From Noviherbaspirillum sp. UKPF54 (GTDB lineage Bacteria > Pseudomonadota > Gammaproteobacteria > Burkholderiales > Burkholderiaceae_D), in the NCBI RefSeq assembly GCF_007874125.1, contig NZ_CP040128.1, positions 4,278,001 to 4,342,000 on the forward strand: a DNA stretch of 64,000 bases, in the 5' to 3' direction. Shown piece after piece: positions 12,043 to 19,257 of the stretch. Within the stretch, counting starts at the first letter, position 1. The number at the start of each line of letters is the position of its first letter. The notes beneath the pieces are model-generated. The model ran no database searches, was not told the origin of the DNA, and saw only the letters and a list, made by a program, of their open reading frames with translations. The position numbers and the translations under genes were made by a program.

Positions 12043-12534
12043 ATGCACATGAAGCTTCCAGATACAGCCCAGCGCGTATCCGACCTGCTGAAGGAACTGG
12101 GCCACGACAAGCCGGTCGTGATGCTGCCGGAAACGGGCAAGACTTCCGCCGAAGCGGCGGCCGGCCTCGGCTGCTCGGTCGCCGAAATCGCGAAATCGAT
12201 CGTATTTCGCCGGCTGGCGGACGATGCGCCGGTGATGGTGGTCGCCAGCGGTGCCAACCGCGTCGATGAAGGCAAGGTGGCAGCGCTCGTCGGCGCGCTC
12301 GGCCGCGCCGACGCCCGGTTCGTGAAGGAACGCATCGGGTACGCCATCGGCGGCGTGTGCCCGATCGGGCATGTGCAAAAGACGGTGATGCTGGTCGATG
12401 AAGACTTGCTCAGGTTCGACAGCGTGTGGGCGGCGGCCGGCCATCCGCACGCGGTGTTCAACCTGACGCCGCAGCAGCTGCTGGCGCTGACCGGTGCGCC
12501 GGTGGCTGACGTCGCATTGCGCAGCTCCAATTGA
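12043..12534 (+). CDS. YbaK/EbsC-type aminoacyl-tRNA deacylase
   Basis: 163 residues from the ATG at 12043 (a second ATG lies at 12049). The family hydrolyses mischarged aminoacyl-tRNAs, mainly Cys- or Ala-tRNAPro. Seen here: the conserved lysine region AEIAKSIVFR, VVASGANRVDE, GYAIGGVCPIGH and the C-terminal FNLTPQQLLALTGA, all typical of stand-alone editing-domain proteins. The start follows the UDG-like gene by five bases. Exact tRNA substrate cannot be told from sequence. Confidence 0.88.
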   Translation: MHMKLPDTAQRVSDLLKELGHDKPVVMLPETGKTSAEAAAGLGCSVAEIAKSIVFRRLADDAPVMVVASGANRVDEGKVAALVGALGRADARFVKERIGYAIGGVCPIGHVQKTVMLVDEDLLRFDSVWAAAGHPHAVFNLTPQQLLALTGAPVADVALRSSN

Positions 12535-12561
12535 TTCGAAACCAGCCTCTTCGCCGATCCG

Positions 12562-12990
12562 ATGAAACCGACCCTTGCCCCCGGCATCACCTTCGAATGG
12601 ACCTATGTCGTGCCCGAGCGCTCGACCGTGCCCAACCTGTACCATGACACCGCGTTCTGCCTCGACATGCCGGACGTGCTGGCCACCGGCTACATGGTCG
12701 GCATGATGGAACTCGCTTGCGTGCACGGCATCATGCCCTATGTCGACTGGCCGCGCGAGCAGAGCCTGGGCGTGCATGTGAGCTTTTCGCACCTGGCGCC
12801 GACCCCGCCCGGCATGACGCTCACCATCAGGGGCGAGGTGACCGAGGTCGACGGGCGCCGCGTGAAATTCCGCGTCGAGGCCTGGGATGGCATCGACAAG
12901 ATTACCGAAGGCGTGCACGAGCGCATGATCATCGCGCCGGAAAGGTTCAACGCCAAAGTGGAACAGAAGAAGGCGAAGCTGGCGGCATGA
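12562..12990 (+). CDS. Hotdog-fold thioesterase, FlK-like
   Basis: 142 residues, single hotdog domain. It resembles the fluoroacetyl-CoA-thioesterase-like family, in which many members are general acyl-CoA thioesterases. The central helix region ATGYMVGMMELACVHGIM carries the conserved glutamate, followed by SLGVHVSFSHLAPTPPGM and the strand segment GRRVKFRVEAWDG. The stop overlaps the next gene by ATGA. The substrate is unknown, and fluoroacetate resistance should not be assumed. Confidence 0.82.
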   Translation: MKPTLAPGITFEWTYVVPERSTVPNLYHDTAFCLDMPDVLATGYMVGMMELACVHGIMPYVDWPREQSLGVHVSFSHLAPTPPGMTLTIRGEVTEVDGRRVKFRVEAWDGIDKITEGVHERMIIAPERFNAKVEQKKAKLAA

Positions 12991-13193
12991 GTATCGATTT
13001 CGATCCGGCGACGGATGGCGCGCAGACGCCGTCGCCCTGCATCAATGTGTGCCGGATGAATGCGCAGACCGGCTTGTGCGAGGGCTGTTTTCGCACCATC
13101 GACGAGATCGCGCGCTGGGGGACGGCGAGCAACGAGTTCAAGCGCGCGGTGTGGGACGAGATCAAGCGGCGGCAGGAGCAGTTGTTCCAATAA
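12987..13193 (+). CDS. DUF1289 small cysteine protein
   Basis: 68 residues, starting at an ATG that overlaps the thioesterase stop. The family pattern is clear: PCINVCRMNAQTGLCEGCFRTIDEIARW, that is C-x3-C, then C-x2-C with R-T-x-x-E-I-x-x-W, suggesting a small metal-binding fold with four cysteines. Members are widespread in proteobacteria and mostly uncharacterised; no function is assigned here. Confidence 0.85.
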   Translation: MSIDFDPATDGAQTPSPCINVCRMNAQTGLCEGCFRTIDEIARWGTASNEFKRAVWDEIKRRQEQLFQ

Positions 13194-13210
13194 CCAGGAT
13201 GGGAGGTGGC

Positions 13211-13840
13211 ATGCGGCAGCTCGATTGGTATTTCGATTTCATCTCTCCGTTCTCCTACCTGCAAAGCGAGCTGCTGCACACACTGCCTGCGGACATAGAG
13301 ATCCGTTTTAAGCCGGTGCTGTTCGCCGGCCTGCTCAACCACTGGGACAACAAGGGCCCGGCCGAGATCCCGCCCAAGCGGCTGTGGACCTTCGAGCATT
13401 GCGCATGGCTCGCGCACAAGCACGGTGTCAAGCTGACCGCGCCGGCTCATCACCCGTTCAATCCGTTGCCGCTCTTGCGGCTATGCATCGCGCTCGGCGG
13501 CACGCAAGAGGTGGTGCGCCGCCTGTTCCGCTACGTCTGGCGCGACGGTCACCTGCCCACCGAGGCGGAACACTGGCAGGCGTTGTTGCGGGAGCTACGT
13601 GCAACTACCGAAATGCTCGACGCGCCGCATGTGAAGCAGCAATTGCGCAATAATGGCGAGCAGGCGATCGCCGCCGGTGTGTTCGGCGTGCCGACCGCCG
13701 TCGTCGACGGGCGCTCTTTCTGGGGGCTCGATGCAACCGACATGCTGATCGCCTATCTGCACGGCGACCCCTTTTTCCAATCCGAACAGCTGAAGCTGGC
13801 GCAAACCCTGCCGCAAGGCGTACATCGCAACAAGACATGA
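13211..13840 (+). CDS. 2-hydroxychromene-2-carboxylate isomerase (DsbA/kappa-GST fold)
   Basis: 209 residues from the ATG at 13211, preceded by GGGAGGT. It has the thioredoxin-like fold in which the CxxC of DsbA is replaced by SPFS (WYFDFISPFSYLQSE, about residues 12-15), as in glutathione-dependent HCCA isomerases of naphthalene degradation and kappa GSTs. The cis-proline segment GVFGVPTAVVDGRSFWG is near the end. No aromatic-degradation genes flank it, so the natural substrate is uncertain; many genomes carry such orphan copies. The stop overlaps the next start. Confidence 0.87.
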   Translation: MRQLDWYFDFISPFSYLQSELLHTLPADIEIRFKPVLFAGLLNHWDNKGPAEIPPKRLWTFEHCAWLAHKHGVKLTAPAHHPFNPLPLLRLCIALGGTQEVVRRLFRYVWRDGHLPTEAEHWQALLRELRATTEMLDAPHVKQQLRNNGEQAIAAGVFGVPTAVVDGRSFWGLDATDMLIAYLHGDPFFQSEQLKLAQTLPQGVHRNKT

Positions 13841-14286
13841 AATTCGAGTTCTACAAGCCGGAAAAGCCCGTCACCGGTCCTGCCTACAGTCCCTGGTTCA
13901 AGCTGGTCGCGACCGGCCTGACGGCGGTGCTGGCCGCCTATGGCATCCACATCGCGCTGAACTTCCCGCTGATGCAGTACAGCTTCGGCGTGAAGGCCTT
14001 GCTGCTCGGCGCCGCGCTGATGCTGGGCGTGAGCTATTACTGGTTCCTGCGCTCGACCATCACCATCGACGCCAATGGCATTACGCAGACCTGGATGTAC
14101 AACCGCCACGTCGAATGGCGCGACATCCGCAGCGCGAAGATGATCGGCATCCCCTACGCTGGCTGGCTGTTCCCGCCGCGGCTGGTGGTGCGCACCGGGA
14201 ATGCATTCCTGACCTTCAACGGCGGCTCGCAGGCGGTGCTGGTCGAGTTCGCGAAAATTTCACTTGCCTACCAGATGAAAAAATGA
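13837..14286 (+). CDS. Small inner-membrane protein, unknown function
   Basis: 149 residues with two predicted membrane helices (about 23-42 and 49-68), then a soluble beta-rich part (RSTITIDANGITQTWMYN through GNAFLTFNGGSQAVLVEF) resembling the PH-like domains of bacterial membrane proteins. It overlaps both neighbours by ATGA, so it is translated with the HCCA isomerase and the MBL-fold genes. No catalytic motif is visible and I do not recognise a named family. Confidence 0.75.
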   Translation: MKFEFYKPEKPVTGPAYSPWFKLVATGLTAVLAAYGIHIALNFPLMQYSFGVKALLLGAALMLGVSYYWFLRSTITIDANGITQTWMYNRHVEWRDIRSAKMIGIPYAGWLFPPRLVVRTGNAFLTFNGGSQAVLVEFAKISLAYQMKK

Positions 14287-15191
14287 AGCTGCCTGCATCG
14301 ATGCATGTGTTCCAGCGCGGCTGGCTGTCGTCCAACAATATCCTGTTTGTCGGGAGTGAAGAGACGGCGCTGGTCGACAGCGGCTACGTCACCCATGCGG
14401 CGCAGACCGTGGCGCTGGTGTCGCATGCATTGCAGGGCAGGGCGCTTAACCGCCTGATCAACACGCACTTGCATTCCGATCATTGCGGCGGCAACGCGGC
14501 GCTGCACAGCGCGTTCGGCTGCCGCACGTCGATTCCCGCCGCCGAAGCCGACAAGGTGCGCGCCTGGAACGAGGACGCGCTGACGTATGCGGCGACAGGG
14601 CAGGCTTGCGCGCGCTTCGGTTTCGACGACACGCTCGCGCCTGGAGATGTGCTCACGCTGGGCGACATGACCTGGCAGGCGCTGGGCGCGCCGGGCCATG
14701 ACCCGCATTCGCTGATTTTTTATTGTCCCGACGAACGCATCCTGATTTCCGCCGATGCCCTGTGGGAGAGCGGCTTCGGCGTGGTGTTCCCGGAGCTGGA
14801 AGGGGAGCCGGGATTCGCCGAGGTGCGCGCGACGCTGGAACTGATTGCGTCGCTCGACGTGAAGCTGGTGATCCCGGGGCATGGTGCGCCGTTTGCCGGC
14901 GTGGACAAGGCGCTGGAAACGGCGTTTTCGCGCATCGATTATTTCATGGCGGACCCGAGGCGCAATGCGCAGAATGCGCTCAAGGTGCTGCTGAAATTCC
15001 TGCTGCTGGACCGGCAGCGCATGACGCTCGACGAGGTGCGGGGGCTGTTTGCGCGCATGCGCCTGTCGGTGGAAGCGAATCGGCGCTACTTCAATCTGTC
15101 CGAGGCGGAACTCGCGCAGTGGGCAGTGGATCAACTGGTACGGGCCGGCGCGGCGCAGCTGGCGGATGGCGTCTTGGTGAACCGCGATTAG
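14283..15191 (+). CDS. MBL-fold metallohydrolase
   Basis: 302 residues. The dinuclear metal site is complete: HLHSDHCGG near residue 65, a third histidine in GAPGHDPHS, the bridging aspartate in ISADALWE, and the last histidine in IPGHGAPF. The C-terminal 80 residues are helical and look like a winged-helix extension (MTLDEVRGLFARMRLSVEANRRYF), as in several hydroxyacylglutathione-hydrolase-like proteins. Substrate unknown. It ends the compact run that began at 11435 and converges on the crotonase gene. Confidence 0.88.
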   Translation: MKLPASMHVFQRGWLSSNNILFVGSEETALVDSGYVTHAAQTVALVSHALQGRALNRLINTHLHSDHCGGNAALHSAFGCRTSIPAAEADKVRAWNEDALTYAATGQACARFGFDDTLAPGDVLTLGDMTWQALGAPGHDPHSLIFYCPDERILISADALWESGFGVVFPELEGEPGFAEVRATLELIASLDVKLVIPGHGAPFAGVDKALETAFSRIDYFMADPRRNAQNALKVLLKFLLLDRQRMTLDEVRGLFARMRLSVEANRRYFNLSEAELAQWAVDQLVRAGAAQLADGVLVNRD

Positions 15192-15250
15192 CGCCCGCCG
15201 ATTGTGCATCGGCAGACCGGAGATACATCCTCCAGCCTGCCCAGCTACTG

Positions 15251-16114
15251 TTACTTCAACTCGTACTTCACATCCGCGAACGACTTCAACTCCGGCAGGT
15301 CTTCGAATTGCGGTGCGCGTCCCTGCTGCTTGGCCATGAACGACTCCAGCAGGTTGCTGCCCTGCCAGATGCCGGACTGCAGCCAGCCCATCTGCTGCAG
15401 CGCGTCGTGCGTCGAGTGGTCGCGCGCGTAGTGGATCGCCTGCTTGCTGCCCCAGATCGCGACCGGTGGCTTGGAGGCGATTTCGCGTGCCATCTGCAGC
15501 GCGGCTTCCAGCATCGCCTCCTGCGTGTCGAACACCTCGTTGACCAGGCCCACCGCGAGCGCGCGCTGCGCCGGCAGGCGGCGGCCGGTGTAGGCGAGCT
15601 CGTGCACGATACCTTCCGGGATCAGCTTCGGCAGGCGCTGCAGCGTGCCCATGTCGGCTGTCATGCCGATGTTGATCTCCTGGATGCAGAAGAAGGCGTC
15701 GGCGCTCGCCAAGCGGATGTCGCAGGAGCACACCATGTCCAGGCCGCCGCCGATGCAGCCGCCCTGGATTGCCGCGATGACCGGCATGCGCAGCTGCTCG
15801 ATCAGGTTGAATACCTGTTGCATGTCGTCGATGAGCGACGCGATGCTGGCGCGCCCGCCCGCCGATTTTTCATTGAGCGAGATGCCGGACTCCGGGCCGC
15901 CGGCGAACACGTCGAGCGCCATGCCGGCGGTGAAATGCTTGCCGGTCGACGAGATCACCAGTGCACGGGCCGACGCCATGCGCTGCAGCGCCTGCAGCAC
16001 TTCGGTCAGCTCGCGCCACAGCACCGGCTGCATGGTGTTCAGCGCAGCGGGGCGGTTGAGGACTAGGTGGGCGACTTTGTCGGTGATGCTGAAATCGATG
16101 CATTGATACGTCAT
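15251..16114 (-). CDS. Delta(3,5)-delta(2,4)-dienoyl-CoA isomerase-like crotonase
   Basis: 287 residues with an AAAGGAGG site before the ATG. It is a crotonase-family protein. Three residues equivalent to the catalytic set of mammalian ECH1 can be placed: D126 in GGGLDMVCSCD, and E146 and D154 in IQEINIGMTADMGTLQRLPK, with the same spacing. This favours dienoyl-CoA isomerase, used in beta-oxidation of odd-position unsaturated fatty acids, over plain hydratase. It is 13 bases downstream of the TetR-type gene and probably its operon partner and target. Confidence 0.88.
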   Translation of the reverse strand: MTYQCIDFSITDKVAHLVLNRPAALNTMQPVLWRELTEVLQALQRMASARALVISSTGKHFTAGMALDVFAGGPESGISLNEKSAGGRASIASLIDDMQQVFNLIEQLRMPVIAAIQGGCIGGGLDMVCSCDIRLASADAFFCIQEINIGMTADMGTLQRLPKLIPEGIVHELAYTGRRLPAQRALAVGLVNEVFDTQEAMLEAALQMAREIASKPPVAIWGSKQAIHYARDHSTHDALQQMGWLQSGIWQGSNLLESFMAKQQGRAPQFEDLPELKSFADVKYELK

Positions 16115-16127
16115 GGGTAGCCTCCTT

Positions 16128-16790
16128 TTATTGTTTGGTTGACTCGTTGCGCGGCATCTGCAGCGAGCGCAGCACCGCGTCGACCGCCGCCTCGAACAGT
16201 TCGTCCGCGCGCTCGGTTTTCAGGTAATAGCCTTTCAGCTCCAGGCTGACCGCGCCGTGCATCGCTGCCCACAGCAGACGCGCCGCGGCGGTCGGGTTCG
16301 ATGGCGGCAGTGCGCCGCTCTTCATGCAGGCGTCGAACGCGTCGATCAGGACCTCGAACGATTCCCACGCCTTCTTGCGCGATTCGACCGGCGGCACGAA
16401 GCCCGCGATCGCGTCGCCGAACATCACCATGTAATAGCTCGGGTTGTGCTTGGCGTACTGATGGTAGACGCGCGCATGCAGCCGCAGCGGTGCCAGCCCG
16501 TCACTGTCGTTCTTGCTGCCCGCCTGTTCTGACGCTACCCGGAATTCCTCCTTCAGCCGGGCGAAGCCTTCCAGGTACAGCTCGTTGGACAAGCCGTCCT
16601 TGCCGCCGAAGAAAGAATACAGCAGCGTGGTCGAGCAGTTCACCGCTTCCGCCACGCGCCGCACCGTCAGCGCCGATGGGCCTTCGTCGGTCAGCAGGCG
16701 GGTGGCGGCGTCCAGCATGCCCTGGCGCAGCGACTGGCGCAGATCTTCCTGGGCCTGGCGAAAATCGATCGGCGACTTCTTGGATTTCAT
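16128..16790 (-). CDS. TetR/AcrR-family transcriptional regulator
   Basis: 220 residues. The N-terminal helix-turn-helix is clear (about 40-75): LTVRRVAEAVNCSTTLLYSFFGGKDGLSNELY. The C-terminal ligand domain resembles the WHG-type TetR domain (YHQYAKHNPSYYMVMFGD; AARLLWAAMHGAVSLEL). It is transcribed with the dienoyl-CoA isomerase gene and divergently from the nitronate monooxygenase gene. The palindrome at 16832-16854, 42 bases upstream of its start, is a likely operator, implying autoregulation and control of both sides. An acyl-CoA ligand is an inference from the target genes. Confidence 0.9.
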   Translation of the reverse strand: MKSKKSPIDFRQAQEDLRQSLRQGMLDAATRLLTDEGPSALTVRRVAEAVNCSTTLLYSFFGGKDGLSNELYLEGFARLKEEFRVASEQAGSKNDSDGLAPLRLHARVYHQYAKHNPSYYMVMFGDAIAGFVPPVESRKKAWESFEVLIDAFDACMKSGALPPSNPTAAARLLWAAMHGAVSLELKGYYLKTERADELFEAAVDAVLRSLQMPRNESTKQ

Positions 16791-16812
16791 CGGGAAAGGG
16801 ACAAAAAAGCGT

Positions 16813-16843
16813 TTGACAAAAACATTGTTTTTTCTGGTAACAT
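16813..16843 (+). promoter_or_regulatory. Candidate promoter for the nitronate monooxygenase gene
   Basis: A perfect -35 hexamer TTGACA at 16813-16818 is followed after 19 bases by TAACAT at 16838-16843, which matches the -10 consensus at four of six positions. The spacing is slightly long. The -10 box lies inside the palindromic operator, so bound repressor would block it. Confidence 0.5.
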
Positions 16844-16854
16844 CATAACCAGAA
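16832..16854. promoter_or_regulatory. Palindromic operator, probably for the adjacent TetR regulator
   Basis: TTCTGGT, nine central bases, ACCAGAA: a perfect 7-bp inverted repeat, with partial symmetry continuing inward, in an AT-rich divergent promoter region. It overlaps the candidate -10 box. Size, symmetry and position between the tetR and nitronate monooxygenase genes are typical of TetR-family operators. Confidence 0.65.
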
Positions 16855-16956
16855 TATAAAAAAACGCAATCGAAAATGAAGATTGCATATTAAAAATATC
16901 GCAACCGCGCTATCCGAACATGCCCGGCTTGCGTCCCGCTAACCAAAGGAGTCAAC

Positions 16957-17928
16957 ATGACAAGCAATCGTTTGCCCGCCGCGCTGCAGAACCTGTCGCT
17001 GCCGGTGATCGGCTCGCCGCTGTTCATCGCCAGCGGCCCGGCGCTGGTCAAGGCGCAGTGCAAGGCCGGTATCGTCGGTTCGTTCCCGGCGCTGAACGCG
17101 CGTCCGGCCGAACTGCTCGATACCTGGCTGACCGAGATCCAGACCGAACTGGCGGAATTCAAGCAAGCCAATCCGGGCGCCAAGGTCGGTCCGATCGCCG
17201 TCAACCAGATCGTGCACCAGTCCAACGACCGTCTCGCGCACGATGTCGAAGTGTGCGTGAAGCACCAGGTGCCGATCATTATTTCCAGCCTGCGCGCGCC
17301 GCCGAAGGAAATGCTGGACGCGATCCACAGCTACGGCGGCATCGTGCTGCACGACGTGATCTCGATCCGCCATGCGCAGAAGGCGCTGGAAGCGGGCGTG
17401 GACGGCCTGATTCTGGTTGCGGCCGGCGCCGGCGGCCATGCGGGCACGCTGTCGCCGTTCGCGCTGGTGGGCGAGGTGCGTAAATTCTTCGACGGCCCGA
17501 TCGCGCTGTCCGGCTCGATCGCCAGCGGCGACGCGATCCTCGCAGCGCAGGCGATGGGCGCCGATTTCGCGTACATCGGCTCGCGCTGGCTGGCGACCAA
17601 GGAATCGAACGTGGACGAAGCGTATCGCCAGGCGATCGTCGAGTCGAGCGCGGCCGACATCGTGTACACGAACCTGTTTACCGGCGTGCACGGCAACTAC
17701 CTGAAGAAGTCGATCGTGGCCGCCGGCCTCGATCCGGACAACCTGCCGGAAGCCGACAAGTCGAAGATGAACTTCGGCTCCGGCGGCGGCAGCAAGGCCA
17801 AGGCCTGGCGCGACATCTGGGGCGCAGGGCAGGGCGTGGGCCTGATGGACGATGTGCCGAGCGTGGCGGAAGTGGTTGAGCGCCTGAAGGCGGAGTACGC
17901 GGCGGCGAGAAAGCGCCTGGCGTTGTAA
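16957..17928 (+). CDS. Nitronate monooxygenase (2-nitropropane dioxygenase family)
   Basis: 323 residues with AAAGGAG before the ATG. It is an FMN-dependent TIM-barrel enzyme that oxidises alkyl nitronates such as propionate 3-nitronate. The flavin phosphate-binding segments are visible (VDGLILVAAGAGGHAG; IALSGSIASGDAILAAQAMGADFAYIGSRWLAT), and the AGGHAG histidine is the usual catalytic-site position. A related fold includes FabK-type enoyl reductases, but the GAGGHAG and SRWLAT pattern fits nitronate monooxygenase. It is divergent from tetR and followed by a strong terminator. Confidence 0.9.
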   Translation: MTSNRLPAALQNLSLPVIGSPLFIASGPALVKAQCKAGIVGSFPALNARPAELLDTWLTEIQTELAEFKQANPGAKVGPIAVNQIVHQSNDRLAHDVEVCVKHQVPIIISSLRAPPKEMLDAIHSYGGIVLHDVISIRHAQKALEAGVDGLILVAAGAGGHAGTLSPFALVGEVRKFFDGPIALSGSIASGDAILAAQAMGADFAYIGSRWLATKESNVDEAYRQAIVESSAADIVYTNLFTGVHGNYLKKSIVAAGLDPDNLPEADKSKMNFGSGGGSKAKAWRDIWGAGQGVGLMDDVPSVAEVVERLKAEYAAARKRLAL

Positions 17929-17940
17929 CCGGCATCATGA

Positions 17941-17990
17941 AAAAAGCCCGGATGGCTTCCTTGCAGGCGGGCCATCCGGGCTTTTGTTTT
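17941..17990. terminator. Bidirectional intrinsic terminator
   Basis: AAAAGCCCGGATGGC pairs with GCCATCCGGGCTTTT across a 14-base loop, with an A-run on the left and T-run on the right. It can serve both the nitronate monooxygenase gene from the left and the minus-strand five-gene operon ending at 18030. Confidence 0.9.
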
Positions 17991-18029
17991 GATGGCGCGC
18001 GCAAGTCCCTGCGCTGATTCGCTATCCCT

Positions 18030-19220
18030 TCAATGTCCGCGATAGACGCGTAGCGTATGCATGCGCAAGGCATTGGCTGCCGCGGCGAGCGCCAGTGCGG
18101 CGCCGCAGATCAGCACGGCGCGTTGCGCATCCAGCGCATGAGTGAGCGCGCCGGCACTGAGGCCGGAGGCGGCGGGAATGACCTGCGAAATGATGGTGTA
18201 CATGCTCAGCACACGCCCGCGCACGGCATCGTCCACGTTTTCCTGAATTCCGGTCACGATGAGGCTGATGGCGACCCCGCCCAGGATGCCCACGCACGCC
18301 AGCAGCGCAAACGCGATGGCCGGCGTGTGCACGCTGCTCATTGATGCAAACAGGACGCCGGACAGCGCGGACGCGCTGAATATGGCTTTCCCGTGCGGCA
18401 GGCGCCGGGCGACGAACAGGCAAAGCAGGCCGCCGACAATCAGCGCCGGAGCCAGCGTCCCGAGGAAGGCGCCGCGCCCGAGTTCGGTCAATCCGAGGGA
18501 GGTGCGCGCCAGCTTCGGCAAGATCACCTGCATCGGCCCCATCAGCATGTAGCAGAACATGGCCGTGACCAGCAGTTGGGCCAGCAAGGGGTTGGCACGC
18601 ACCGCGCGCAAGCCGTCCAGGATCTCCTTGCCGACAGGGCGGTGCGGTTTGTGCGAGGCTTTGGTGGCGACGTTGAGCAGCAGGATCGAGCCGAGGACGA
18701 ACAAGGCTACGGCGAGGAAAAACACGCCCTGCCAGCCGAAATAAAGACGGCAAGCCGAAATCGCCAGCGGGCCCAGACCGAATCCCAGCATGACCAGCAG
18801 ATTGAAGAGCAGCGACGCGCGCCGCAAGGCGGCGGCGCCGACGATTTGGCCGAGCGCGGTCATGCGCGCGGGGGCGACGAAGGACCAGCCGATACCGGCG
18901 AATGCGGCGGCAACGAGCAGGAACGGCGTGCGCGTCGACGGCTCGGGAAAGAAGCGGTCGCCGGCGGCCAGCGTCAGTGCGGCGGCGATGAACAATCCTT
19001 GCGCGACGTGAATGATGCGGGTCGGCGCATGACGGTCGCACAGTACGCCCGCATACCAGCCAAGCAGCAGCGGCGGTCCGAAGCACAGGCCGAATCCGAT
19101 CCCGGACAGCAGATCGGAGCGCAATGCATCCTGCGCGTAGATGATGACCGAGTAGTTGATGATATGGCCCGCCGTAAAAGCCAGCAGGCACGACAGGAAA
19201 AATGCCCAATGACGCTGCAT
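18030..19220 (-). CDS. MFS transporter
   Basis: 396 residues with about 12 hydrophobic helices, the usual size for a major facilitator exporter. The loop between helices 2 and 3 has the MFS-like GVLCDRHAPTRIIH. The arrangement resembles EntS-like or multidrug exporters; substrate cannot be told. GGAGGG lies eight bases before the ATG. It is the last gene of a five-gene operon that starts with the BASS transporter, 37 bases after the beta-propeller gene, and ends at the terminator at 17941-17990. Confidence 0.87.
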   Translation of the reverse strand: MQRHWAFFLSCLLAFTAGHIINYSVIIYAQDALRSDLLSGIGFGLCFGPPLLLGWYAGVLCDRHAPTRIIHVAQGLFIAAALTLAAGDRFFPEPSTRTPFLLVAAAFAGIGWSFVAPARMTALGQIVGAAALRRASLLFNLLVMLGFGLGPLAISACRLYFGWQGVFFLAVALFVLGSILLLNVATKASHKPHRPVGKEILDGLRAVRANPLLAQLLVTAMFCYMLMGPMQVILPKLARTSLGLTELGRGAFLGTLAPALIVGGLLCLFVARRLPHGKAIFSASALSGVLFASMSSVHTPAIAFALLACVGILGGVAISLIVTGIQENVDDAVRGRVLSMYTIISQVIPAASGLSAGALTHALDAQRAVLICGAALALAAAANALRMHTLRVYRGH

Positions 19221-19257
19221 CAGCCGGCCCTCCGCGCCAGTGTGTTAAGCGGAACGC

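Noticed and set aside
12562..12990. Fluoroacetate-resistance gene
   Set aside because: The fold is FlK-like but key specificity cannot be shown, so only a general thioesterase call is made.
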